Below are positions 23,115-30,383 of a stretch of 44,021 nucleotides of DNA, piece by piece. Source of the DNA: Anaerolineae bacterium (GTDB lineage Bacteria; Chloroflexota; Anaerolineae; Aggregatilineales; Phototrophicaceae); contig JALHNT010000011.1 in assembly GCA_022843385.1 (NCBI GenBank), positions 1 through 44,021 on the forward strand, read 5' to 3'. Within the stretch, counting starts at the first letter, position 1, and each line of letters opens with the position of its first letter. A program made the translations under genes and the position numbers. Under the pieces are notes generated by a model, which saw only the letters and a program-made list of their open reading frames with translations, made no database searches and was not told where the DNA came from.

Positions 23115-23252
23115 GTGTGTTCGACACGGCACATCGGCACCTCGCGCCGCAGCTTCGAATCAATCCACCTCTGGGCCTATCTGCTGTTCCTAATTCTGGG
23201 TGGCGTGGCGATTCTGATGCGGCGCAATGAGACGCCGACTCAATCCCGTTAA
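23115..23252 (+). pseudogene. Possible remnant: C-terminal membrane helix of a lost gene
   Basis: In the gap between the thiolase start and the pentapeptide gene, a plus-strand frame open from 23082 to a TAA at 23250-23252 encodes FESIHLWAYLLFLILGG, then VAILMRRN and a short polar tail. This looks like the last transmembrane helix of a membrane protein. There is no ribosome-binding site and only a GTG (23115) as a start. It is either a decayed gene end or chance. Confidence 0.25.
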
Positions 23253-23258
23253 GGGCTG

Positions 23259-23975
23259 TCAGCCTGTCCGTTCGTGATCGCGGTGGGGCTGCCGCTGGCA
23301 CCAGAACTGCGGGTGCTGCGGGTTGGTGAAGCAGGTCAGATCGGTGCCGGGTGACCAGTAGGTGCAATCGGGCAGAATGGTTTCGGTATCGAAGCGAGTG
23401 GCCTCATCCAGCCGCGCCCCGGTCAGGTTCGCCCCGGTCAGGTTGGCACCGCGCAAGTCTGTGCCGCGCAGGCAGGCATGTTCCAGGTTCGTCCCTTGCA
23501 GATAGGCGCTTGCCAGAACGCTATCGGTCAATTGCGCCCGCTTGAGATTCGCCAGCCCTAACCACGCGCCAGTGAGATCGAGCTTTTGCAGATGCGCCCC
23601 TTCCAGGCTGGCATGGGTCAGCCGCGCCCGGCGCAGAAATCCGTTCACCAGCCAGCCGCGCGCTGATAACTGTCGCAGCGCTTCGATGGCGAAGGCCTGA
23701 TCGGGGCTGCCCAATTGCAGCAACAAGCGCTGCCGTTCCTGTTCTTCTTCGCGGCGGCGATGCAGCCGATCCACAATCAGCACGGTCAGAGCGATGCTGC
23801 CGAGTTCGGTGGCGAGGTTGGCATAAAAATCGTTGAAGGTGTCGCGGATGATGAGGACGAGGTCGCTGGCGGGATGGTGGTTGATGATGCCTACGCCGGC
23901 TACAGTGATCGACAGAAACAGCAACCCCAACCCCAGCCGTTCGACCGACTCGAGACGCTTCCAGCCGTTAACCAT
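23259..23975 (-). CDS. Membrane-anchored pentapeptide repeat protein
   Basis: A 238-residue protein. Two hydrophobic segments near the N-terminus (about 14-33 and 56-74) bracket a short loop. A charged coil (about 75-90, RLHRRREEEQERQR) follows, and then about 15 pentapeptide repeats of the A(D/N)LXX type (ANLKRAQLTDSVLASAYLQG; LRGANLTGANLTGARL), ending in a Cys-containing tail. Pentapeptide repeats fold as a right-handed quadrilateral helix; roles in most bacteria are unknown. The architecture of membrane hairpin plus pentapeptide domain resembles ion-channel-linked or signalling relatives in Cyanobacteria and Chloroflexota. The ATG at 23975 is chosen over a longer reading because AGGGGG lies six to seven bases before it. 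Confidence 0.85.
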   Translation of the reverse strand: MVNGWKRLESVERLGLGLLFLSITVAGVGIINHHPASDLVLIIRDTFNDFYANLATELGSIALTVLIVDRLHRRREEEQERQRLLLQLGSPDQAFAIEALRQLSARGWLVNGFLRRARLTHASLEGAHLQKLDLTGAWLGLANLKRAQLTDSVLASAYLQGTNLEHACLRGTDLRGANLTGANLTGARLDEATRFDTETILPDCTYWSPGTDLTCFTNPQHPQFWCQRQPHRDHERTG

Positions 23976-24068
23976 ATCCAGCCCCCTGTGTACACACGCA
24001 ACAGTTTCACGATAGCACAGGACAGGCTGGATATACCCCAAGGAATGGGGGTTGTGCTGTTCAGAAAC

Positions 24069-25211
24069 CTACCCCGGCAGTGTCCACACCCACTGCCCGG
24101 TCATGACACAGCTTGGGTCCATGTAGGTGCCAAAGAGGGTTTCATCCGCCAGCGGCTGCTCCAGCTCCCAGCCATCGATGATCGGGATGCCATTGAGGAA
24201 GGCCGTCAGGGTTTCGTCGCGCACCACTACCAGCAGATGGTTGGGGCTGTAGATGTCGATGCCGGATTCAATGATGGTTTCGTGGCGCTCATCATTGCCC
24301 CGTTCCGACTCGAAGGCGACCACCTGGCTGTCGCGGTCAAAGCCGACGAACAGGCTGGCTTCTTCGCGCCCGCGCCGATCTACTGTCACCCGTGAGAGCA
24401 GACCACACAGGACATCTTCATCGCTCACGGGGCGGAAGCTGATGAGCGCCGCCATGACAAATTCTGCCCCCTCGAACGGATCATCCTCATACAATGTCAA
24501 TCCCTCCTGGAAACCGCTACTGAGCAATTCCTCGTTGAGCAGCAGTTCGCCATCCGCCGGGATCAGGTCGAGATCTTCCAGTTCGGCGATGGCCTTGCGA
24601 TAAGTCCTTTCGCTGTCGCCACCACCGGCAGCCTGTGTCAGATCCGGCAGATCGGTTTCGATGCGGGTCTGCACCAGCGGCGGATTGGTCGGTTCAAAGT
24701 CGCCGAATTCAAAGGTGCGGGCGATGTCGAACACGGCATCTTCCAGTTCATCCATCTCAAGCTGGCGGCTAAAAGCGATGACGACGATGATTTCGTCATC
24801 AACGTCCAGCGCCACAACGAACGCCGACTCCAGATCGGCATCGCGCAGTGAGGCGCGGCTGAAATCAGCCCGCACACCATCCAGACGTGAGGACGATGCC
24901 AGGTCTTCCGGCTCGTCAAATTCAAACTCCATCAGCGGTAGAAAGGCATCCAGCACTTCGCCGGTGGTATTGTTGCGCGCCGTCAGCAGACCATCGGCTT
25001 CGAGCGTGGTCGGCAGCAGCACAACCAGCGAGGCGGCATCCGCATTCACCGAGATGCCGCCGTTTCGATTTTCTTCCACCCGCCAGTCTTCCGGGACTTC
25101 CAGCCGGAAGCTGCCGTCGCTGTTGACAAATTCGGTCGTCGATTGTGCCCACACTGCTGAAGGCAGCAGGAGCAGCAGCACCCACAGAGCAGCCCATAGT
25201 ATCCGCATCAT
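24069..25211 (-). CDS. Secreted protein of unknown function, possible LamG-like C-terminus
   Basis: A 380-residue protein with a clear signal peptide (MMRILWAALWVLLLLLPSAVWAQS, cleavage after AQ or AWA). Residues about 25-190 resemble the PsbP/DUF1795-like plan in which a short secreted beta domain begins SDGSFRLEVPEDWRVEE. A disordered acidic linker follows. The C-terminal ~160 residues have the LamG/concanavalin-like pattern (SLFVGFDRD; HLLVVVRDETLTAFLNG). I do not recognise a named family. The start at 25211 is set by GGAAGG just upstream and by the signal peptide; the frame is open further but unsupported. Composition is acidic and normal for its neighbours. Confidence 0.72.
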   Translation of the reverse strand: MMRILWAALWVLLLLLPSAVWAQSTTEFVNSDGSFRLEVPEDWRVEENRNGGISVNADAASLVVLLPTTLEADGLLTARNNTTGEVLDAFLPLMEFEFDEPEDLASSSRLDGVRADFSRASLRDADLESAFVVALDVDDEIIVVIAFSRQLEMDELEDAVFDIARTFEFGDFEPTNPPLVQTRIETDLPDLTQAAGGGDSERTYRKAIAELEDLDLIPADGELLLNEELLSSGFQEGLTLYEDDPFEGAEFVMAALISFRPVSDEDVLCGLLSRVTVDRRGREEASLFVGFDRDSQVVAFESERGNDERHETIIESGIDIYSPNHLLVVVRDETLTAFLNGIPIIDGWELEQPLADETLFGTYMDPSCVMTGQWVWTLPG

Positions 25212-25348
25212 GGTTCCTTCCCCAAACTTTTGATGCCCCACTGCGTTTGTGCCCCATTTCACCGTCCAGCATAGCATTATTTCTCCCCACGCGCTCGGTA
25301 AGACTGTTCCAAAAATACAATACTCTCATGGGTCAACCGAATTGCCGT

Positions 25349-25376
25349 GTAGGGGTGGTTCGCGAACCACCCCTAC
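25349..25376. repeat. Perfect 28-bp palindrome
   Basis: GTAGGGGTGGTTCG is followed immediately by its reverse complement CGAACCACCCCTAC. Such GTAGGGG...CCCCTAC palindromes occur as dispersed, REP/MITE-like elements in bacterial genomes including Chloroflexota (recalled, not checked). It would form a very stable cruciform or RNA hairpin. Only one copy is seen in this window. Confidence 0.8.
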
Positions 25377-25534
25377 GGGAGAACACCGATGGGGATGAGC
25401 TAAACATTTTTCTGGAACCACCCAAGATGAGAATTTGTTATGAAAGCCTTTACGCCCACAGCCGCTTTTGCTACGCTTGGCGTCAATTCAGATAGGCAGG
25501 CGCAGTAAAGAGTCGTCAAGACTGGTTACACCGT

Positions 25535-25590
25535 AGGCCAACGTGAGCGACCAACTCCGGTTGGTGGTTGACGTTGGCTTATTTTCATTT
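25535..25590 (+). terminator. Terminator-like hairpin upstream of icd
   Basis: GCCAACGT (25537-25544) pairs with ACGTTGGC (25571-25578), and ACCAAC (25550-25555) with GTTGGT (25560-25565), with a symmetric internal loop. A T-rich stretch TTATTTTCATTT follows. It lies 50 bases before icd on the same strand, with no nearby plus-strand gene to terminate, so it may be an attenuator in the icd leader. Confidence 0.6.
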
Positions 25591-25638
25591 CACCGATGAA
25601 CTGCTGAAGGTTCGTCGCGTCAAGGAGCCTGAACAGGA

Positions 25639-27087
25639 ATGAGCAAGACACCGATCACCGTAGCCTATGGGGATGGCATCGGGCCAGAGATCATGGCCGC
25701 CAGTCTGCATGTGCTGCAAGAAGCGGGTGCCCCGATTGAGATCGAAGAGATCGTGGTGGGGGAAAAGATTTATCTGAGCGGCAACACCGCCGGCATCGAA
25801 CCAGGTGCCTGGGACTCGCTGCGCCGCAACAAAGTGTTTTACAAAGCGCCTTTGACCACCCCCCAGGGGACGGGGTTCAAGAGCATCAACGTCACCACCC
25901 GCAAGTCGCTCGGCCTGTACGCCAACGTCCGCCCGTGCGTGAGCTACTTCCCCTTCATCAAGACCAAGCATCCGGTGATGGACATCGTCATCATCCGTGA
26001 GAATGAAGAAGACCTGTACGCCGGCATCGAGCATCGCCAGACCGAAGAGGTCTATCAGTGCCTCAAGCTCATCACCCGCCCCGGCTGCGAGAAGATCATC
26101 CGTTACGCCTTCGAATACGCGATTCACAACAATCGCAAGAAGGTGACGGCCTTCACCAAAGACAACATCATGAAGCTGACCGACGGCCTGTTCCACAAGG
26201 TCTTCGACGAGATCGGCGCTGAGTATCCGTCGATTGAGAAGGAACACTGGATCGTCGATATTGGCTCGGCCAAGATGGCCGATACGCCGGAAGTGTTCGA
26301 TGTTCTGGTGCTGCCCAACCTGTACGGCGATGTGCTGTCGGATGTGGCCGCCCAGATTGCTGGTTCGGTCGGTCTGGCCGGGTCGGCCAACATCGGTCAA
26401 CACGCCGCCATGTTCGAGGCGATTCACGGCTCGGCCCCGCGCCGCGCCGGACAGAACCTCGCTAACCCGTCCGGTCTGCTGCTGTCGGGCGTGATGATGA
26501 TGGTGCATATCGGTCAGCCGGAAGTGGCCGCCCGCGTCCATAACGCCTGGCTGCGGACGGTTGAAGAAGGCACCCACACCTATGACATCTTCCGCGATGG
26601 CGTGAGCAAGACCAAGGTCGGCACCAAAGAATTCGCCGAGGCCATCGTCAAGAACCTGGGCAAACTGCCGGAGACGCTCAAGCCGGTGGCCTATGCCAGC
26701 GGCGGCAGCATCCCCACCACCAGCGGCGTTTCGCTCCGTACCCCATCGAAGAAGGAAACCATCGGCGTCGATGTCTTCCTGGCCTGGGATGAGGCGGATC
26801 GTGACCCGAATGTGCTGGGTGAGCAGTTGAGCAAGGTGGACAGCGCCGGGCTGAAGCTGACCATGATTAGCAATCGCGGTCAGAAGGTGTGGCCCAAGGG
26901 CATGAAGGAAACCTTCTGCGTCGATCACTGGCGCTGCCGTTATGAGTCGGAGAACGGCCCGCTGGCGCACACCCAGATCGTGCAACTGCTGGGCAATCTG
27001 GCGGCGTCGGGCTTCGACTTCATCAAGACCGAGAATCTCTGCACCTTCGACGGGCAGCCGGGTTACTCGCTCGGTCAGGGACAGTAG
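25639..27087 (+). CDS. icd: Isocitrate dehydrogenase, Thermus-type long form
   Basis: Converts isocitrate to 2-oxoglutarate and CO2 in the TCA cycle, most likely with NADP+. The protein has 482 residues, matching the Thermus/Rickettsia subfamily of ~490 residues with a C-terminal extension (after about 335) absent from the E. coli enzyme. Motifs: AYGDGIGPEI (9-18), substrate loop GFKSINVTTRKSLGLYANVRP, IIRENEEDLYAGIEH, the metal-binding NLYGDVLSDVAAQIAGSVGL, and the cofactor loop IHGSAPRRAGQNLANPSG. It stands alone, preceded by a possible attenuator and followed by two terminator-like hairpins. Confidence 0.94.
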   Translation: MSKTPITVAYGDGIGPEIMAASLHVLQEAGAPIEIEEIVVGEKIYLSGNTAGIEPGAWDSLRRNKVFYKAPLTTPQGTGFKSINVTTRKSLGLYANVRPCVSYFPFIKTKHPVMDIVIIRENEEDLYAGIEHRQTEEVYQCLKLITRPGCEKIIRYAFEYAIHNNRKKVTAFTKDNIMKLTDGLFHKVFDEIGAEYPSIEKEHWIVDIGSAKMADTPEVFDVLVLPNLYGDVLSDVAAQIAGSVGLAGSANIGQHAAMFEAIHGSAPRRAGQNLANPSGLLLSGVMMMVHIGQPEVAARVHNAWLRTVEEGTHTYDIFRDGVSKTKVGTKEFAEAIVKNLGKLPETLKPVAYASGGSIPTTSGVSLRTPSKKETIGVDVFLAWDEADRDPNVLGEQLSKVDSAGLKLTMISNRGQKVWPKGMKETFCVDHWRCRYESENGPLAHTQIVQLLGNLAASGFDFIKTENLCTFDGQPGYSLGQGQ

Positions 27088-27094
27088 TGTATTC

Positions 27095-27112
27095 CCGCTG
27101 GTAAGCGGTTTT
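27095..27112 (+). terminator. Small hairpin directly after icd
   Basis: CCGCT-GGTA-AGCGG (27095-27108) followed by TTTT, seven bases after the icd stop. The stem is only 5 bp, so termination would be partial; a stronger one lies downstream. Confidence 0.4.
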
Positions 27113-27213
27113 ACTGGTCATTTGGGTTGTGATGTATTGTAATGGATGGATGTGACCTCAAACGGGTCATGGTTTAACGTAAGGTCGGATACGCGGTTTT
27201 ATTGGTAGCCAGC

Positions 27214-27238
27214 AAGGGGCGTCGCAAGACGCCCTTTT
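27214..27238 (+). terminator. Intrinsic terminator downstream of icd
   Basis: GGGCGTC-GCAA-GACGCCC (27217-27234) with flanking AA/TT pairing and TTTT (27235-27238). The GCAA tetraloop is a stable GNRA loop. Likely the main end of the icd transcript. Confidence 0.8.
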
Positions 27239-27564
27239 GCATTCCGGTATGCCCGATGCCATCCGATGCGTTCAAGCGCGGTTCATCGTAGGGCAAGCGT
27301 CAGGCAAGGCACGGACGCTGGTGGTATCGTCAGCAGTGACGGAGATTGCGTCTGGGCTGATCGCGTCGGAGCTAACCGGAAGCTTGAACAGGGTGCTAGC
27401 GGCATCGGCGATGTTCAACGAAGACTCAGTTCAACTTGATCGATTTTACCCACATGACTGGTTCTTTTATGCGATGCCCGATGCGGTTACAGTTTCAATT
27501 GGCACCGCGCTGAACAGCTTTGTGTGGATGCGAACTTGCAATGGTAATCATCACGAGGTATCTG

Positions 27565-28845
27565 ATGAGCTACAAATGTACCCTAAGATCATGTGCTATC
27601 GGGATGTGTACGTTAGTGATGTTACTTGTGACGCACACGACATTAATTGCACAATCACCGAGTTCAGTCTTTGTACAATCTATTGACTGGAGCGCAGATG
27701 GAACACGTATCGCTATCAGTTCACGTGAAGCACTGACGATCTATGATATGGCGTTTAATCCGCTTGTTTCGTTGCCGTTCCCAATAGATATCAATTTCGA
27801 TCTTCAGTCAGCAACCTTTAGCCCTGATGGGACACGCCTGCTTATGGGCAATCAGATACTGGACAGCACCACCTTGCAAACGGCGCTGACCATTGTCGAT
27901 TACATTTTGCCCTATTCCGGACAGTGGAGTCCTGATGGAACAGAAATCGCCTTCAGTGGGGCTGATGATCGTGAACTCCGCATCTACAGCGCACTCGACG
28001 GGCGACTACTACGCACATTCACATCCATTGAATGGGTAGCGGGAGCAGAATTCGGACCGTATTGGAGTCCAGATGGGCGTTACTTTGTAACACGAGCGGG
28101 ACGAGACGAGATTTATGTCATGGATGCCCGTCAAGGAACACGGATTGCTCGCTATCAGGTGAACGCTACGGATATTCTTCCGGCGGTCTGGAGTCCCGAC
28201 AGCACAAGAATCGCATTAGAGGCATATACAGACGTTCCGGTTGGTAGTCCTGGTAGTTCACCAACACCGGGAAGTACAACGCGTGCGACACGTTACTCAA
28301 CAATCATCCTGGAAGTTTCTACAGGTAGAACAGTCATTGAGATTTTTGGCAGGGCAGCAAGGATAATTTGGAACCCAGACGGCACACAGATTGTCGGGTT
28401 TCAAGGTGAAAACCTTAACCTCTGGGATGTAAACACCGGCGTACTGCTCGGTAGTTATCCTTTTCCTCCCTCTCGGAATGGCGCAGTAGAATACAGTCTG
28501 TACGGGGGACGTATCCTGATGGCAACCATTCCACGCAATGAAGCTCCTGCTTCACTTCAGTCAGTAAGTGAACCAATCGTTCCTTCTAGGACTTTGCCAG
28601 CCATGCAACAAACGGGTGAAGGCGGGCTTATCACTATTCTTATACCCGACCCCTCACCCGGCCGCCTCGCCAGCATCGCCGCCGCCTGCAACGCGCCGCC
28701 CGCACTTCTTGTCAATGCCGAGCGCGATGCCCCGCAAGCCTTGATCAACCAGATCACCGCCCTTCCGCCGGACGCCATCCCTCCTGCCTGCCGCGCTGAT
28801 CTGCTGGCAGTGGCAGAGGCGCTTCAGGCTGAACAATCGCAATAG
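27565..28845 (+). CDS. Secreted WD40/TolB-like beta-propeller protein
   Basis: A 426-residue exported protein. A signal peptide (about 7-30, hydrophobic core CTLVMLLVTHTTLIAQS) precedes six or seven propeller blades. Each has the WSPDGTRIA-type strand: IDWSADGTRIAIS, ATFSPDGTRLLMG, QWSPDGTEIAFSG, YWSPDGRYFVT, VWSPDSTRIALE and IIWNPDGTQIVG. The C-terminal ~60 residues form a separate Ala/Leu-rich helical piece with Cys at both ends (ACNAPPAL...PPACRADL, C-x33-C). The ATG at 27565 has GAGGT six bases before it; two upstream Met codons lack this. Propellers of this kind bind ligands or partners rather than catalyse. The partner is unknown. Confidence 0.8.
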   Translation: MSYKCTLRSCAIGMCTLVMLLVTHTTLIAQSPSSVFVQSIDWSADGTRIAISSREALTIYDMAFNPLVSLPFPIDINFDLQSATFSPDGTRLLMGNQILDSTTLQTALTIVDYILPYSGQWSPDGTEIAFSGADDRELRIYSALDGRLLRTFTSIEWVAGAEFGPYWSPDGRYFVTRAGRDEIYVMDARQGTRIARYQVNATDILPAVWSPDSTRIALEAYTDVPVGSPGSSPTPGSTTRATRYSTIILEVSTGRTVIEIFGRAARIIWNPDGTQIVGFQGENLNLWDVNTGVLLGSYPFPPSRNGAVEYSLYGGRILMATIPRNEAPASLQSVSEPIVPSRTLPAMQQTGEGGLITILIPDPSPGRLASIAAACNAPPALLVNAERDAPQALINQITALPPDAIPPACRADLLAVAEALQAEQSQ

Positions 28846-28901
28846 CGCGATCCAACCATATCACCCCACCCGCGTGGTCGCTTGCGCTGAGAGTTCGGTG
28901 T

Positions 28902-29043
28902 TGAGCGACCGGTTGACCGCCAGATCAACCGCTCACACGGCGAAGGCATAGTCGCTGTCGGACTGGCTCCGGGCATTCAACCCATCGTCAATCGCGGCGG
29001 CTGTGAGATCAGGTGGAGGCAGAGAGTCGTCACGCTCTGCCTC
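28902..29043. other. Two hairpins in the gap after the propeller gene
   Basis: The gap 28846-29143 (298 bases) has no gene. CGGTTGA-N8-TCAACCG (28910-28931), flanked by TGAG/CTCA, forms one hairpin. GAGGCAGAG-N10-CTCTGCCTC (29016-29043) forms a perfect 9-bp stem followed by TTGTGTT and may act as a terminator before the peptidase gene. Confidence 0.45.
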
Positions 29044-29143
29044 TTGTGTTGGTTAGACCATCACCTTAAACACGACGCTGGCGGGTTCGGCGGAAACGGG
29101 GTATATCTGAGCGCACAACCTCATTTCAGCAAAAGGATGGACG

Positions 29144-30379
29144 ATGCGCGCTGATATAGACCGGCTGATGACGGCCCGCGATCTTCAGGCGATTGTGGTG
29201 ACGGGCGGCGAACACCCCAACACCCCGCGCCGCTACCTCTCAAACGGACTGGATATTCACAATGGCATGACGGTGAAGAAACGCGGCAGCGCCCCGGTGC
29301 TGATCGTCGGCGGCATGGAGATGGAAGAAGCCGCCAAAGCCGGGCTGCCCATTGTCACCTATATGGATCTCGACTGGATCAAGCTGATTCAGGAAGCCGA
29401 CGGCGATCGTGCCAAAGCCTTCGTCCTGCTCTGGGGGCGGCTGATCGAGAAGCTGGCGATTCCGCCGGGTCGCATCGGTCTGTACGGCGTCGGCGACCTG
29501 AATGTGTGGATCGAGCGCGTGCCACAGTTGAACGCCGCCTATCCCGATCATCCGATTGTCGGCGATGCGTCGGATGTGACGCTGTTTGATGAAGCCTTCC
29601 TGACCAAAGATGAGGACGAGCTGCGCGTCATCCGCGAGGTGGCGGCCAAGACCAGCGCGGTGCAGCAGGTCACCTGGGATTACATCAGCGGCCACCGTGC
29701 CGAGGGCGAGGTCGTGGTCAAGCCGGATGGCTCGCCGCTGACGATTGGCGATGTCAAGCGCTTTGTCCGCCGCGCCCTGCTGGATCGCGGGCTGGAAGAC
29801 ACTGATATGATCTTCGCTCAGGGGCGCGATGCCGGCTTCCCCCATAGTCGGGGCGAGGAAGCGATGGCGCTGCGGCAGGGTGTGCCGATTGTCTTCGATC
29901 TGTTCCCCCGTCAGATCGGCGGCGGTTACTTCCACGATACCACCCGCACCTGGTGCATCGGTCATGCGCCGGAGAAAGTCCAGGCGATTTACAATCAGGT
30001 GATGACCGCCTTCCAGATCGCCGTCGATCATTACGCCGAGCCGGGGCAGCCGACCCATAGTATGCAGGAAGCGGTGCTGGATTACTTCGAGAGCCAGGGT
30101 CACCCGACCCAGCGCACCCAGCCCAATTCGACCAATGGCTATGTCCACAGCCTGGGGCATGGCATCGGCCTCAACATCCACGAGTCGCCTTCGATCAGCC
30201 ATCTGCGTAAGGATGACATCTTCCAGAAGGGCAACATCATCACCATCGAGCCGGGGCTGTATTACCCGGAGGAGGGCATCGGCGTGCGCGTCGAAGACTC
30301 GTTCATCATCGACCACGATGGCAATCTGGTCTCGATTACCGATTTTCACAAAGAGCTGGTACTGCCGCTGAAGGGATAA
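29144..30379 (+). CDS. M24 family metallopeptidase (Xaa-Pro aminopeptidase/dipeptidase type)
   Basis: A 411-residue cytoplasmic protein with a creatinase-like N-terminal domain (about 1-155) and a pita-bread catalytic domain. The five metal ligands are all present: Asp252 (VFDLFP), Asp265 (HDTTRTW), His339 (HSLGHGIG), Glu369 (TIEPG) and Glu384 (VRVEDSF). It would cleave Xaa-Pro bonds, but the M24 fold also includes creatinases and other C-N hydrolases, so the substrate is not certain. AAAGGATGG precedes the ATG. The stop is four bases before the next gene, so the two are one operon and may act in one catabolic route. Confidence 0.9.
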   Translation: MRADIDRLMTARDLQAIVVTGGEHPNTPRRYLSNGLDIHNGMTVKKRGSAPVLIVGGMEMEEAAKAGLPIVTYMDLDWIKLIQEADGDRAKAFVLLWGRLIEKLAIPPGRIGLYGVGDLNVWIERVPQLNAAYPDHPIVGDASDVTLFDEAFLTKDEDELRVIREVAAKTSAVQQVTWDYISGHRAEGEVVVKPDGSPLTIGDVKRFVRRALLDRGLEDTDMIFAQGRDAGFPHSRGEEAMALRQGVPIVFDLFPRQIGGGYFHDTTRTWCIGHAPEKVQAIYNQVMTAFQIAVDHYAEPGQPTHSMQEAVLDYFESQGHPTQRTQPNSTNGYVHSLGHGIGLNIHESPSISHLRKDDIFQKGNIITIEPGLYYPEEGIGVRVEDSFIIDHDGNLVSITDFHKELVLPLKG

Positions 30380-30383
30380 GCCA

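Larger units (their letters stand above)
25212..25638 (+). other. Intergenic region upstream of icd
   Basis: Between two divergent genes. It holds a perfect 28-bp palindrome (25349-25376), a terminator-like hairpin (25535-25590) and a tiny 22-codon frame (25440-25508, MKAFTPTAAFATLGVNSDRQ...) with no ribosome-binding site. No larger gene is convincing. GGAG (25623-25626) and an AGGA directly before the ATG precede icd. Confidence 0.6.
27088..27564 (+). other. Intergenic region between icd and the propeller gene
   Basis: About 477 bases. The left part has two terminator-like hairpins (27095-27112, 27214-27238) and a short direct repeat GCGGTTTTA-C/T-TGGT at 27105-27118 and 27194-27207. A 149-codon frame from 27237 runs through into the following gene in another phase. 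It has ordinary residues but no homology I recognise and no clear ribosome-binding site, so I do not call it. Confidence 0.5.

Noticed and set aside
25440..25508. 22-codon frame in the icd leader as a leader peptide
   Set aside because: No ribosome-binding site and no codon run (for example repeated codons for one amino acid) expected of an attenuation peptide. Kept only as context for the hairpin.
25585..26985. 466-codon minus-strand frame opposite icd
   Set aside because: The plus strand encodes an intact isocitrate dehydrogenase with all motifs; the opposite frame has no recognisable family.
27237..27686. 149-codon frame before the propeller gene
   Set aside because: It begins in the T-run of the icd terminator, runs 120 bases into the propeller gene in another phase and has no ribosome-binding site or family.
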